From assembly GCF_001909285.1 (NCBI RefSeq), contig NZ_MRSV01000001.1, positions 2,188,556 to 2,252,555 of the forward strand: a stretch of 64,000 nucleotides of DNA. Direction: 5' to 3'. The first letter of the stretch is position 1. The number at the start of each line of letters is the position of its first letter. Made by a program: the position numbers and the translations under genes. Below are positions 34,228 through 43,759 of the stretch, piece by piece. The notes under the pieces are model-generated. The model made no database searches, was not told the origin of the DNA, and worked only from the letters and a program-made list of their open reading frames with translations. This DNA comes from Exiguobacterium profundum (GTDB lineage Bacteria > Bacillota > Bacilli > Exiguobacteriales > Exiguobacteriaceae).

Positions 34228-34587
34228 TCAACGAATCATGCCTTGGGCTACACCGATTGCGAATAAAATGGCGTGGGTCGGAACAAGTAGCAAGAAGAGT
34301 AACCGCCAACCATGGACGAACATCTTCGTGAACAACACTTCCTCATAACGAATCCGCTGCCAAATCGCGTTGATGGGGAAAATCGCACAGCAGGCTGCGA
34401 GCAATAATAGCAACATATCCGTCCCGACGATGGCCTCAAGTAAAATACTGCAAGCGTAAAACCAAAGGATGACCCCGGCATCGCATGCGAGTTTGAATGA
34501 GTTGATTGATTTCGGCATAATTTTTCTAAGTATCATATACACCATAAACCATAAGATGAGTGGAAATGAAACGATATACACTAACAC
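34228..34587 (-). CDS. DUF3397 membrane protein, function unknown
   Basis: 119 residues with four hydrophobic segments and a positively charged FVHGWRLLFLLL stretch before the last one. This resembles DUF3397, a small membrane family often coded next to bshC in Bacilli. The family call is from memory of its C-terminal WR-X-(F/W)L pattern. It overlaps the 3' end of the panE-like gene upstream by 7 bases and precedes bshC by 24 bases, so the three are likely one operon. No function is known to me. Confidence 0.7.
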   Translation of the reverse strand: MLVYIVSFPLILWFMVYMILRKIMPKSINSFKLACDAGVILWFYACSILLEAIVGTDMLLLLLAACCAIFPINAIWQRIRYEEVLFTKMFVHGWRLLFLLLVPTHAILFAIGVAQGMIR

Positions 34588-35423
34588 GATGCGCTCGCTC
34601 CTAGAATCAGTTTATGTAATAGCGGAATGACAGTGAGAGAAATCTGCATCTGTTCGGCTTTCTCAATCACCGGTTTCAAAATCGCATCCACCTCTGTCGG
34701 CCGACCTTCTTCAAGATCGCGCAACATCGAGGAGCGATTCTGTGCGGTACGTTCGATAATCGTCTCGATGTAGGAAAATGAGACTTGCTGCGCAAACAAA
34801 GGCACCAACTCATCGTAAATCGATTGTGCGATTTCGCGATATGGTGAGCCGGCGAGGGCTCCATTCGGGACCCGGCATAATGCCGTGATGGGATTGATGA
34901 TGGCATTAGCAAACAATTTTTCAATGACGACTTGTTCAATATCTTCTTCCCACACGATGTGAAGTGGGCTCTCTTGAAATGATAGAGGATGGAGCCCCGA
35001 CGTACTTCCAATTCGAATCCGTCCGAGTCCACGATGCTCAACCTCATGACCACGCTTCGTCACCCCATGCTCGACGACACCTAAATGAAACCCTCGACGT
35101 TTCGCATATTCCAGATGGGCAATCCCATTCGAACAAATAAAGACGGGCACCTTACCCGAGAGTCGGGCCGTCGCTTCCTCGACTTGATGGGCTTTCGTTA
35201 AGACAAAAAAAAGATCCTCGTCCGTTTCCTGAAGCGTCTGACTTGACCGTAACGACACACGTGCCGTCCCTTCCGTCACACCGATACGTGTGATGAAAAG
35301 TGGATCAGATGACCCGCTTCTTCCGTAGAGCGTCACGTCGTAATCGTCTGCGAGCACAGATGCCAACAATAATCCGACCGCTCCGTTTCCGATGATACCA
35401 ATTCGTTTGATGGAGTTCATCAT
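34581..35423 (-). CDS. panE: 2-dehydropantoate 2-reductase family protein
   Basis: NADPH-dependent reduction of ketopantoate to pantoate on the way to coenzyme A. 280 residues from ATG 35423, chosen for AGGAGG upstream; 15 further codons upstream are not family-like. The nucleotide loop IGIIGNGAVGLLLA starts the protein. The ICSNGIAHLE stretch and a helical C-terminal domain with KLFANAIINPITALCRVPNG follow, where the Lys and Asn are the expected active-site residues. The family contains diverse relatives, but the position near bshC matches ylbQ/panE of Bacillus. Confidence 0.85.
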   Translation of the reverse strand: MMNSIKRIGIIGNGAVGLLLASVLADDYDVTLYGRSGSSDPLFITRIGVTEGTARVSLRSSQTLQETDEDLFFVLTKAHQVEEATARLSGKVPVFICSNGIAHLEYAKRRGFHLGVVEHGVTKRGHEVEHRGLGRIRIGSTSGLHPLSFQESPLHIVWEEDIEQVVIEKLFANAIINPITALCRVPNGALAGSPYREIAQSIYDELVPLFAQQVSFSYIETIIERTAQNRSSMLRDLEEGRPTEVDAILKPVIEKAEQMQISLTVIPLLHKLILGASASC

Positions 35424-35458
35424 GGCCCTCCTCCTATTCGAACTATTTTCGCACAAAA

Positions 35459-35488
35459 AGTTTACCACATCTTTTCACCATGACCCAA
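35459..35488 (-). promoter_or_regulatory. Possible promoter of the panE-bshC unit
   Basis: TAAACT (35459-35464) with a TTGGGT about 18 bases upstream lies on the minus strand between the rpmF terminator and panE. The -35 box is poor, so the call is tentative. Confidence 0.4.
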
Positions 35489-35495
35489 AAATGAC

Positions 35496-35534
35496 AAAAA
35501 AAAAAGGAGTAACCTGAGAACAGGTCACTCCTTC
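35496..35534 (-). terminator. Terminator after rpmF
   Basis: On the minus strand AAGGAGTGACCTG, a short loop and CAGGTTACTCCTT form a stem with one mismatch, followed by ten T residues. Confidence 0.92.
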
Positions 35535-35539
35535 AAGCA

Positions 35540-35713
35540 TTATTTGCTTGTTACTTCTTTACCGTTGTAATGTCCGCAAGATTTGCAAACACGGTGTGAA
35601 AGTTTCATTTCGCCACAGTTCGGGCACTCGTTCATACCAGGTACGTTGAGTTTGAAGTGAGTACGACGAAGACGTTTGCGAGTTTTCGACGTTCTACGGA
35701 ATGGTACTGCCAT
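35540..35713 (-). CDS. rpmF: 50S ribosomal protein L32
   Basis: 57 residues, [20 protein letters not shown] onward. It is of the zinc-binding type with C30, C33, C43 and C46 all in place. The start has AAGGAGG nine bases upstream. It follows yceD by 22 bases, the nearly universal pair in bacteria, and ends in a strong terminator. Confidence 0.97.
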
Positions 35714-35735
35714 CGTTGTCCACCTCCTTGATAAG

Positions 35736-36263
35736 TTAACCTTCCTCGTTCTCTTTTTTCGAGAACAGTTCGGCTAGTCCCGCGAAACGCGGGTCAATTT
35801 TTGTTTTTTTTTCGGGCTGTTCGTCAGTGAGCGTCCAGCCTTCTCCTTCAACCTGAGTTTTGTCTGTTTCGTTCCCATAAACTTGCATCGGGACGTCTAA
35901 CATGATGAGCTCTTTTACAATCGGTACAAGACTGATTGTATTTCCTTCTGGCAAATTCACGTCATCGAATTGCTCCGTATAACGCCCATTCTCCAAAAAG
36001 AAAGGCTCGAGCGATTCAATATCGAATTCATAAGTGACATCTTCTAACGTTCGCGCATCTGGCAACGTCAGGTCACCTTGAATCTTCAGATTGAATGTAA
36101 CTTGATTAGATGTGAACGATGCATCCCCGTGCACATGCACCGGGCGAATCGAACGGATATCCGGATGGAGCTGAGTTAGCTCTGGTAGTTCTACCATCTC
36201 ATCGATTGTAAAACCGTCACCCTGGTTTCGGAGCTTAAGTAGCTGTGCAATAGACCATTTCAT
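35736..36263 (-). CDS. yceD: YceD/DUF177-family protein (YlbN)
   Basis: 175 residues from ATG 36263 ([17 protein letters not shown]), with GAGGTG upstream. Earlier in-frame codons lie in the promoter. The protein has the DUF177 core with beta strands and ends in an acidic, lysine-rich tail ([19 protein letters not shown]), where the coding strand has a nine-A run. The family is linked to 23S rRNA or ribosome-related functions, mainly through its fixed position before rpmF. No catalytic residues are known. Confidence 0.9.
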
Positions 36264-36291
36264 CCGAATCACCTCAATTGCAACAATATGA

Positions 36292-36320
36292 ATTATAGAT
36301 AGGCCAACTTGTTTTGTCAA
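36292..36320 (-). promoter_or_regulatory. Promoter of yceD-rpmF
   Basis: Perfect TTGACA (36315-36320) and perfect TATAAT (36292-36297) stand 17 bases apart on the minus strand. The -35 box overlaps the -35 box of the divergent tmcAL promoter. Confidence 0.92.
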
Positions 36321-36342
36321 TGTTTTTTCTTTATTTTATAAT
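36314..36342 (+). promoter_or_regulatory. Promoter of tmcAL, overlapping the yceD -35 box
   Basis: TTGTCA (36314-36319) and TATAAT (36337-36342) stand 17 bases apart on the plus strand. The same seven-base TTGTCAA serves the -35 boxes of both directions, so the two promoters cannot be occupied at once. Confidence 0.8.
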
Positions 36343-36419
36343 CAGTTGACGACGGCGCTTTGCCAAAGCGTACTTACTCATCTTACACCAATCCATACGA
36401 CAATGCAAAGGAGTAAATC

Positions 36420-37528
36420 ATGCAAAAGACGGCCATTATTGCAGAGTACAACCCGTTTCACAACGGGCACTATTATCAAGCGCAAACTGCACGTCACGAA
36501 ACCGGAGCTGATGTCATGATTGCCATCATGAGTGCCCAGTTCACTCAACGGGGCGAACCCGCCTCGTTCGACAAGTGGAAACGGGCTAAGGCTGCCGTCG
36601 AGAGCGGTGCGATCGATCTTGTCATCGAGCTACCGACCCAATATGGGGTCCAACGCGCCGACCGTTTCGCTAAAGCCTCCGTCTCGATTGCTGAACAGCT
36701 CCGTTGCCAGACGCTATCGTTCGGGAGTGAGAGCGGGGATATAGATGCAATCCTCCATGCAGCCCGTTCACATGTCGAAGAGACGTCACGTTACAAAGAG
36801 GCGCTTCAAGAAGCATTACATGAAGGACACTCGTCCGCTCAAGCTTCGAGTCGAGCTTTCCGGACCGTTTATCCCTCATTTGATTTGACGCGACCAAACA
36901 ACATTTTGGGCTATCATTACGCCAAAGCAGCAAAGATGATTCAGTTACATACAGTCAAACGGCTCGGGGCTGATTATCATGATCCTTCATTAATGGACGT
37001 CATGTCGGCAACGGGTATTCGGGCTCATTACCTAGACACCGGTGAAGTTCGTGCCGTTCCGGCATCGACTGAAGCGATGTTTCGGACACAACCGATGACA
37101 CATTGGGAACACTATTGGCCCGTCTTACAATTCAAACTGAGAACCTTGCCACTCCACACATTGACGGAGCTCGTAGGAATTGATGCTTCTCTCGCACCTC
37201 GTCTTAAGCAGGCGGGAGTCGAGCCTTCATTCGAACGTGCACTTGCTGTCGTGTCAACACGTCGCTACACGCGTACCGCCATTCAGCGGGCGTTCGTCGC
37301 CGTACTGCTTCACTGGTTAAAAGTCGAGGCACCGACACGCTTTGATGAAGTCCCTTACGTGAGACCGCTCGCCTTCAACGATCTCGGACGACATGCGTTA
37401 CGAGATGTGAAGGAAGACGTACAACTCGTCAGTAAGTTCGATGCCCGGCTCGATTTTGAAGCTCGTGTCACCGAAGCATATCGACTCCCGCTTCAAGATG
37501 ATGCATTGATCGAGCACCGGCAACGCCC

Positions 37529-37550
<22 letters not shown>
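36420..37550 (+). CDS. tmcAL: tRNA(Met) cytidine acetate ligase TmcAL (YlbM)
   Basis: Uses acetate and ATP to acetylate C34 of elongator tRNA-Met. 376 residues. The nucleotidyltransferase-like N-terminus IIAEYNPFHNGHYYQA has the HxGH motif at about 15-18. GLVVELPTQYG-like and RPNNILGYHYAKA segments typical of the family follow. AAAGGAG precedes the start. It is one of few plus-strand genes here, and its 3' end overlaps the convergent ylbL gene by 22 bases. Confidence 0.92.
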
Positions 37551-39580
<2,030 letters not shown>

Positions 39581-39599
39581 GTCTTTCCCTCCAGCAGAA

Positions 39600-39629
39600 A
39601 AGATGAAGGTGATGCCACCTTCATCTTTT
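39600..39629 (-). terminator. Terminator between ylbG and rsmD
   Basis: On the minus strand AAAGATGAAGGTG, a five-base loop and CACCTTCATCTTTT give a perfect 13-pair stem ending in a short T tail. Confidence 0.88.
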
Positions 39630-39632
39630 TGT

Positions 39633-39887
39633 TTATTTCGATTTTGTCTCGTACGTTTCGGAAATGAATGGGCGTTCGCTTCGAACGACCGCTTCCACAA
39701 ACGGCAATGTTTTCACTTGTTCGAGTACGGCTTCATGACCTTCGAGGTCAGTATAAAGAAACGCATACTTTTCTCGTTTTGAGACAAAGTAAAGATTCGC
39801 ATAACGTCTTAACGCTTTCACTTGTTTTAAGGAATTCACGTATACGACGAAGCCAATCCGTTCATTCAACTTAGACGGCGCATCCAC
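39633..39887 (-). CDS. ylbG: YlbG family protein (DUF2129)
   Basis: 84 residues from a GTG at 39887, with AGGAGG eight bases upstream. The open frame extends to 39998, but there it overlaps ylbF in another phase and is not family-like. The YlbG core is recognised in GFVVYVNSLKQVKALRRYANLYFVSKREKYAFLY. The function is unknown. It overlaps the end of ylbF by 17 bases, and its ribosome binding site is made of the Gly codons that end ylbF. Confidence 0.85.
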   Translation of the reverse strand: MDAPSKLNERIGFVVYVNSLKQVKALRRYANLYFVSKREKYAFLYTDLEGHEAVLEQVKTLPFVEAVVRSERPFISETYETKSK

Positions 39888-40320
39888 AACTTCCGCCTCC
39901 TCCGCAGCTACCTCCACCAGAACATCCACCTTCATCAAAGAATGGATTACCGGTCGGGACCTTGATTTTAGGAGAGACTGAATGAGCCAATAGTTCACTC
40001 ACTTCCCCTAACAACTTATCCAAGCTTCGTTCCGCTTTTTTGAACGCAGTTATTTCCGGCTGAACATCGAGACGACGTTTGATGAGATGCATCTCTTTTT
40101 TGATGCGGTTTTGGTCCGGATGATGCTTTCCGAATCGCTGGACATACTCATAGTCCTCTTTCATCTTCAAGAACTCACGCTCGATTTCCTTTGCTTCTTG
40201 TGATGCGAGACGTGCCGCTTTCGTTTGAATATATGTTTGAAACGATTCGCTTGCTTCAATCAAATCGGTCAATTCTTCTGTTTGATCGAGCAGGGCAATC
40301 GTCTGTTCAGTGATTATCAT
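39871..40320 (-). CDS. ylbF: YlbF/RicF-family regulator with Cys-rich tail
   Basis: 149 residues, mostly alpha-helical (DUF964/YlbF). In Bacillus subtilis YlbF, YmcA and YaaT form the Y-complex, which carries [4Fe-4S] clusters, affects RNase Y action on transcripts, and influences competence and biofilm. The C-terminus here reads FFDEGGCSGGGSCGGG and then GSCGCAV, with four cysteines in a glycine-rich tail. This is a plausible cluster-binding tail. The start at 40320 was chosen over 40341 because GAGGGG precedes it. Confidence 0.88.
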   Translation of the reverse strand: MIITEQTIALLDQTEELTDLIEASESFQTYIQTKAARLASQEAKEIEREFLKMKEDYEYVQRFGKHHPDQNRIKKEMHLIKRRLDVQPEITAFKKAERSLDKLLGEVSELLAHSVSPKIKVPTGNPFFDEGGCSGGGSCGGGGSCGCAV

Positions 40321-40381
40321 ACCCCTCACCCTTTCTGCCATGATTTTACCACAATTGTTTCCCTATGTAAGCAATCCACAC

Positions 40382-40387
40382 TATAAT
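40382..40387 (+). promoter_or_regulatory. Likely -10 box of the ATP-grasp gene promoter
   Basis: A perfect TATAAT lies 54 bases upstream of the ATP-grasp start on the plus strand. A TTTCCC 18 bases further upstream is a poor -35 box. Confidence 0.5.
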
Positions 40388-40440
40388 TGAAGTTGACCGA
40401 AAGGCGTTCCATGTAGAAAGGAAGTGAACAGACGCAACCT

Positions 40441-41208
40441 ATGCGTCTACGTATGAAAAAAGTTTCTTTTAATATGATCCGATCGGCCGGGATCAAGACG
40501 GATTATGCGAAACCCGAATATTATTTCGATCAGCTCGATAAGGTTCGCGCTGCCGACCTCGTCCTGTTCCCTGAGTATTGGATGGTCAATTCCATCATCT
40601 ACGGGATGAATAAAGCAATCTTCCCATCACCTGCGACTTATCACCTCGGGCACGACAAGATCGAGATGACGCGCGCCTTTAAAGCGACATATCCGCACCG
40701 GATTCCGAAGACATTGATTTATGGAAAGAACCCATACACGATTGAACGCGTGTTGGAAGAATTCCACTACCCGTTCGTCGCCAAAAAAGCCAAATCCTCA
40801 ATGGGTCAAGGGGTATGGTTAATCAAAAATGACCAAGACTGGTTAGAATACGTCGAGAATCATGATACGTTCTATGTCCAAGAGTTCATCCCGAATGATC
40901 GCGACTTACGCATCATCGTGATTGGAGAAGAGGTAGTCGGTGCCTATTGGCGTGTCAGCGAGGCTTTTTTAAACAATGTCGCTCAAGGGGCTAACTTCTC
41001 GTACGAAGACATCCCGGAAGACGTCATCAAAGAAGTTCAATCGATTGCCAACACGTTATCTATCAATCACGCAGCGTTTGACGTTATCGTGACGGAAGAA
41101 GGATTTTACATTTTGGAATTCAACGTCTTTTTCGGATCAGAAGGACTGCTACCTCTTGGCGTGAAACTCCCTCAAAAAATCGAGGAATACTTAAATTCAC
41201 TCGGCTGA
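40441..41208 (+). CDS. RimK-like ATP-grasp protein, substrate unknown
   Basis: 255 residues. The C-terminal two-thirds have the ATP-grasp pattern: KTLIYGKNPYTIERVL, then FVAKKAKSSMGQGVWLIKN with the ATP-binding glycine loop, YVQEFIPNDRDLRIIVIG, and the metal ligands in AAFDVIVTEEGFYILEFNVF. This is closest in plan to the RimK group, which joins amino acids or other acids to a carboxylate by peptide-like bonds. AAAGGAAG lies 16 bases before the ATG, which is far, so the true start may differ. It is alone on its strand next to a YugN-like gene. No partner enzyme shows the substrate. Confidence 0.75.
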   Translation: MRLRMKKVSFNMIRSAGIKTDYAKPEYYFDQLDKVRAADLVLFPEYWMVNSIIYGMNKAIFPSPATYHLGHDKIEMTRAFKATYPHRIPKTLIYGKNPYTIERVLEEFHYPFVAKKAKSSMGQGVWLIKNDQDWLEYVENHDTFYVQEFIPNDRDLRIIVIGEEVVGAYWRVSEAFLNNVAQGANFSYEDIPEDVIKEVQSIANTLSINHAAFDVIVTEEGFYILEFNVFFGSEGLLPLGVKLPQKIEEYLNSLG

Positions 41209-41309
41209 TTAATCGTTCATCTTTTTTTCACAATTTGAACACACGTTATTCCAAGAACGTTTTTGAATATGGTATGATGACATATGAGGTTTATTCGAAA
41301 AGGGGGATT

Positions 41310-41675
41310 ATGATGAAATTTGAGCAGTTCCACATCGAGGGAAAAGAAATCCGTTTTGGTTTGCTCGAGACGATCATGGATCATCATCATTTCATCCGTG
41401 AAGGTGCTTGGGATTACGAGCGTGCCACGTATGACATGAAATATGAGAAACAATCGACTGGCGAAACATTCTATCTTCGCTTACCTGTATACGCGATCGA
41501 AGGTCAAATCGAAGATCGTCACGCTGTTGTCAAAATGCTTACACCGATTTTAGGAAAGCATTATTATCCACACGGTGTTGAATACGATGAAGTCTTCCCA
41601 GAAGAAATCGTCCGCGACTGTGAGCGCCGTCTAAAAGCACTCGCAGAAACATTAGAAGTCAAACCCCTTGCATAA
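41310..41675 (+). CDS. YugN-like family protein, function unknown
   Basis: 121 residues from ATG 41310 (a second ATG follows at once), with AGGGGG upstream. The sequence has WDYERATYDMKYE, FYLRLPVYAIEGQIE and a C-terminal HYYPHGVEYDE, which I recognise as the YugN-like pattern of small Bacilli proteins. There is no known biochemical role. It ends within a terminator hairpin. Confidence 0.75.
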   Translation: MMKFEQFHIEGKEIRFGLLETIMDHHHFIREGAWDYERATYDMKYEKQSTGETFYLRLPVYAIEGQIEDRHAVVKMLTPILGKHYYPHGVEYDEVFPEEIVRDCERRLKALAETLEVKPLA

Positions 41676-41689
41676 GCGAAGGGGTTTTT
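41661..41689 (+). terminator. Terminator of the YugN-like gene
   Basis: AAACCCCTT, a loop that contains the stop codon and AAGGGGTTTTT on the plus strand. Confidence 0.88.
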
Positions 41690-41720
41690 CTTATGGGCGA
41701 GTTAAACGTTGTTAGGCAAC

Positions 41721-42212
41721 TTACGCCGACAAGTCCTTTGATTCGATGATCACGCAACCTTTACTCTTATAATACATAATCATATCTTCTAGTTTTTTCA
41801 AATCGTTTCTCGTAATGCAATCCGACAAGACGCTAACCGCATAGTCAGATTTCCGCAGATTGTAGCAAGTCGACTTCACACAGGCGGTCGCATCAGCCCC
41901 AGTGATATAAAACGTATCGATGTGATGCTTGGCAATGAACGTCACAAACGCTTCGCTCGTCAAGGCGTTGCCCTTGTACTTTGTGAACACGTGGTCGGAC
42001 GCGAGCTTCAAATCTGGTGCTAATTCCGCTCCTCGCGTTCCTGTTTTCAACGTTCTCGTCCCTGCTGATAAATTCTCATGACGGATATAGACAATATGTA
42101 ACTTCTTTTCGACCGCCCAATCAATCGCTTTATTGATGTTGTCGATGATTGCTTTGTAATTTTTCGTGATGTCTTTTTGAATGTCAATAACGACTAAGGC
42201 TTGGTTCTGCAT
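41721..42212 (-). CDS. Isochorismatase-family cysteine hydrolase
   Basis: 163 residues. The catalytic triad of the family is visible as D9 in VVIDIQKD, a Lys in FTKYKGNALTS near residue 79, and a Cys in ITGADATACVKSTCYNLR near 111. The usual cis-peptide glycine-alanine step before the Cys is present as ADATA. Relatives act on nicotinamide, isochorismate, N-carbamoyl compounds and others. The substrate is not clear. It stands alone, with an unusual inverted-repeat leader upstream. Confidence 0.82.
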   Translation of the reverse strand: MQNQALVVIDIQKDITKNYKAIIDNINKAIDWAVEKKLHIVYIRHENLSAGTRTLKTGTRGAELAPDLKLASDHVFTKYKGNALTSEAFVTFIAKHHIDTFYITGADATACVKSTCYNLRKSDYAVSVLSDCITRNDLKKLEDMIMYYKSKGCVIIESKDLSA

Positions 42213-42233
42213 AATTAGTCCTCCTCCATTTCT

Positions 42234-42284
42234 AAAAAAGCGAACGTTAGTTCGACTCCGCTATTTAGTATAGCAAAGTTCGCT
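42234..42284 (-). promoter_or_regulatory. Promoter with inverted repeats before the isochorismatase gene
   Basis: On the minus strand, TATACT (42267-42272) is a likely -10 box. AGCGAAC at 42278-42284 is repeated in inverted form as GTTCGCT after the likely start of transcription. A second hairpin, CGAAC-TAAC-GTTCG (42241-42254), is followed by a T tract just before the GGAGGAGG binding site. This may be a protein operator or a small attenuator. Confidence 0.55.
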
Positions 42285-42324
42285 TCTGGAAGATATAGTC
42301 ATAAGAAACGTAGCGTCGAGCATA

Positions 42325-42356
42325 TAAAAAAGGAGGCCCTTTACGGGTCCTCCCTT
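42325..42356 (-). terminator. Terminator of the cta assembly block
   Basis: On the minus strand GGGAGGACCC, a loop of about five bases and GGGCCTCC are followed by six T residues. Confidence 0.85.
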
Positions 42357-42359
42357 ATA

Positions 42360-42632
42360 TCATGCCGCAATGACGGTCAATGTCACATCGACTTGACCGA
42401 GCAATAAATCGAATTGGTCTCGAACATAGCGGTACAATCGCTCTGCCTCGACGAGTGTTAATGGTGCAATGATTTGATAATCATAGTGGTCTTTCGAGCG
42501 AGAGACGACTTTCACTTCTTTCAAGCCGAATTCGATTGCGCTACACGCGATCAAATCTTCAATCGCCCGTTCCGCAATCGTCACGTCTCCGTATGAATAG
42601 TCATTCCCAATCACAGCCATCGTATCGTTCAT
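42360..42632 (-). CDS. Small protein of unknown function in the cta cluster
   Basis: 90 residues from ATG 42632, with AAAGGAG eight bases upstream. No membrane segment or signal peptide. The sequence alternates short strands and helices (GDVTIAERAIEDLIACS, then TLVEAERLYRYVRDQFDLLLGQVDVTLTVIAA). A distant likeness to Asp23/Gls24 small domains is possible but weak. It starts 5 bases after the Sco gene, so it belongs to the oxidase assembly transcript. I do not recognise the family. Confidence 0.65.
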   Translation of the reverse strand: MNDTMAVIGNDYSYGDVTIAERAIEDLIACSAIEFGLKEVKVVSRSKDHYDYQIIAPLTLVEAERLYRYVRDQFDLLLGQVDVTLTVIAA

Positions 42633-42637
42633 GGTGA

Positions 42638-43252
42638 TCACTCCTTTTCATTCGCGAGCACTTTAACGTCCTCCATGATAGATTCGATATCGACCGGTTC
42701 ATCCCCTGCCGTCGCCATCTGCGCGACAGCACGGACATCATGATGGCGGTCGATGACGTACATCGTCGTCGCATGCGTCACGAGTCCGCTGTTCGCCTTC
42801 GAATAATAGAACTGTAGCTGACGTGTGATTCGGTCAATGTCTACCTGGTCTCCCGTCAACATCTTCCATCCAGTCGGCTCTGCTTGGAATGCTTCCCCGT
42901 AATTTTTCAGAACGGGCACGGTGTCCACCTCCGGGTCAACCGTGATCGCGACGAGTTCTACGTCCGAGCCGTATAAGTTCTCTTTTTTCATTTTTTTTTC
43001 GAGTTTCATAAAATCACGTAACGTGAGCGGACAAATATCTGGACAGTTCGTATAGAAGAACGTCACAATCTTCACTTTTCCGTTGTCGGAATTATAGGTC
43101 TCTTCATTTAATGCGTTCGTTAATGTGAACGGGGTTGGCTCTTGAATGACGGGTAGGTCGTCTTGATTGAAGAAAACAAAATACACGGCTACTCCGATGA
43201 CGACAAGCGTCAAGACGGTCAAACCGACCGTCAAATAGCTATTCCGTTTCAT
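42638..43252 (-). CDS. Sco1/SenC-family copper chaperone
   Basis: 204 residues. An N-terminal membrane segment at about 7-28 anchors an outside thioredoxin-like domain. The copper site is CPDICPL (CxxxC) near residue 75, with the distal His in GLVTHATTMYVID. It is expected to deliver copper to the CuA centre of CtaC. It is placed right after ctaM, within the oxidase gene block, which supports that role. Confidence 0.92.
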   Translation of the reverse strand: MKRNSYLTVGLTVLTLVVIGVAVYFVFFNQDDLPVIQEPTPFTLTNALNEETYNSDNGKVKIVTFFYTNCPDICPLTLRDFMKLEKKMKKENLYGSDVELVAITVDPEVDTVPVLKNYGEAFQAEPTGWKMLTGDQVDIDRITRQLQFYYSKANSGLVTHATTMYVIDRHHDVRAVAQMATAGDEPVDIESIMEDVKVLANEKE

Positions 43253-43273
43253 ACAGCTCTCCCTCTCTATGGA

Positions 43274-43738
43274 TCATCCTCCGATTATCGCGCGGAATAC
43301 GTTCGTCGTTTCACCTGGGTCATATGCCACATAGAGAAGAATGTAAACCGTCACCCCCGTAATGGCCGTGAAGAACCAGACGACTGACGCTTTTGGACCG
43401 ATTTTCCGGTGCTTCTCGATTTTGTTTTTATAACCGAGATAGAGCGTAATCAATCCGAGGATACCACCTGTGGTTGCGAGAAGAATATGGAAAATCATAA
43501 AACCAAGATAGAACGGCTTCACTGAATCCGGTCCCCCAAATGCCGTGTTACCGACAAAAATGGTACGCGAGACGTAAAGGATAAAGAACGTCGTCGCTGC
43601 AATCGCTGCGGCCGTCATCACCTTTTTATGTTTTTCGATGTTGCTTCGGTCTTTTGCGATAATCACCCATCCGATGGCGACAAGAATCGCACTGATGACG
43701 ATGAATGACACACTAATTAAGGCAAGATAGTTCATCAA
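43274..43738 (-). CDS. ctaM: Oxidase assembly protein CtaM (DUF420)
   Basis: 154 residues with four membrane segments. The DUF420 marks are the His residues in HKKVMTAAAIAATTFF, FMIFHILLATTGGILGLI, and KHRKIGPKASVVWFFTAITGVTVYILLY. CtaM (YozB in Bacillus) helps mature the a3 site of heme-copper oxidases. It is part of the ctaG-ctaM-sco group. Confidence 0.88.
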   Translation of the reverse strand: MMNYLALISVSFIVISAILVAIGWVIIAKDRSNIEKHKKVMTAAAIAATTFFILYVSRTIFVGNTAFGGPDSVKPFYLGFMIFHILLATTGGILGLITLYLGYKNKIEKHRKIGPKASVVWFFTAITGVTVYILLYVAYDPGETTNVFRAIIGG

Positions 43739-43759
43739 TGTTTCCCCTTTATGTTCTGT

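Noticed and set aside
39581-39700. Longer rsmD starting at 39700
   Set aside because: It would run through the ylbG terminator hairpin. The chosen ATG gives the family N-terminus.
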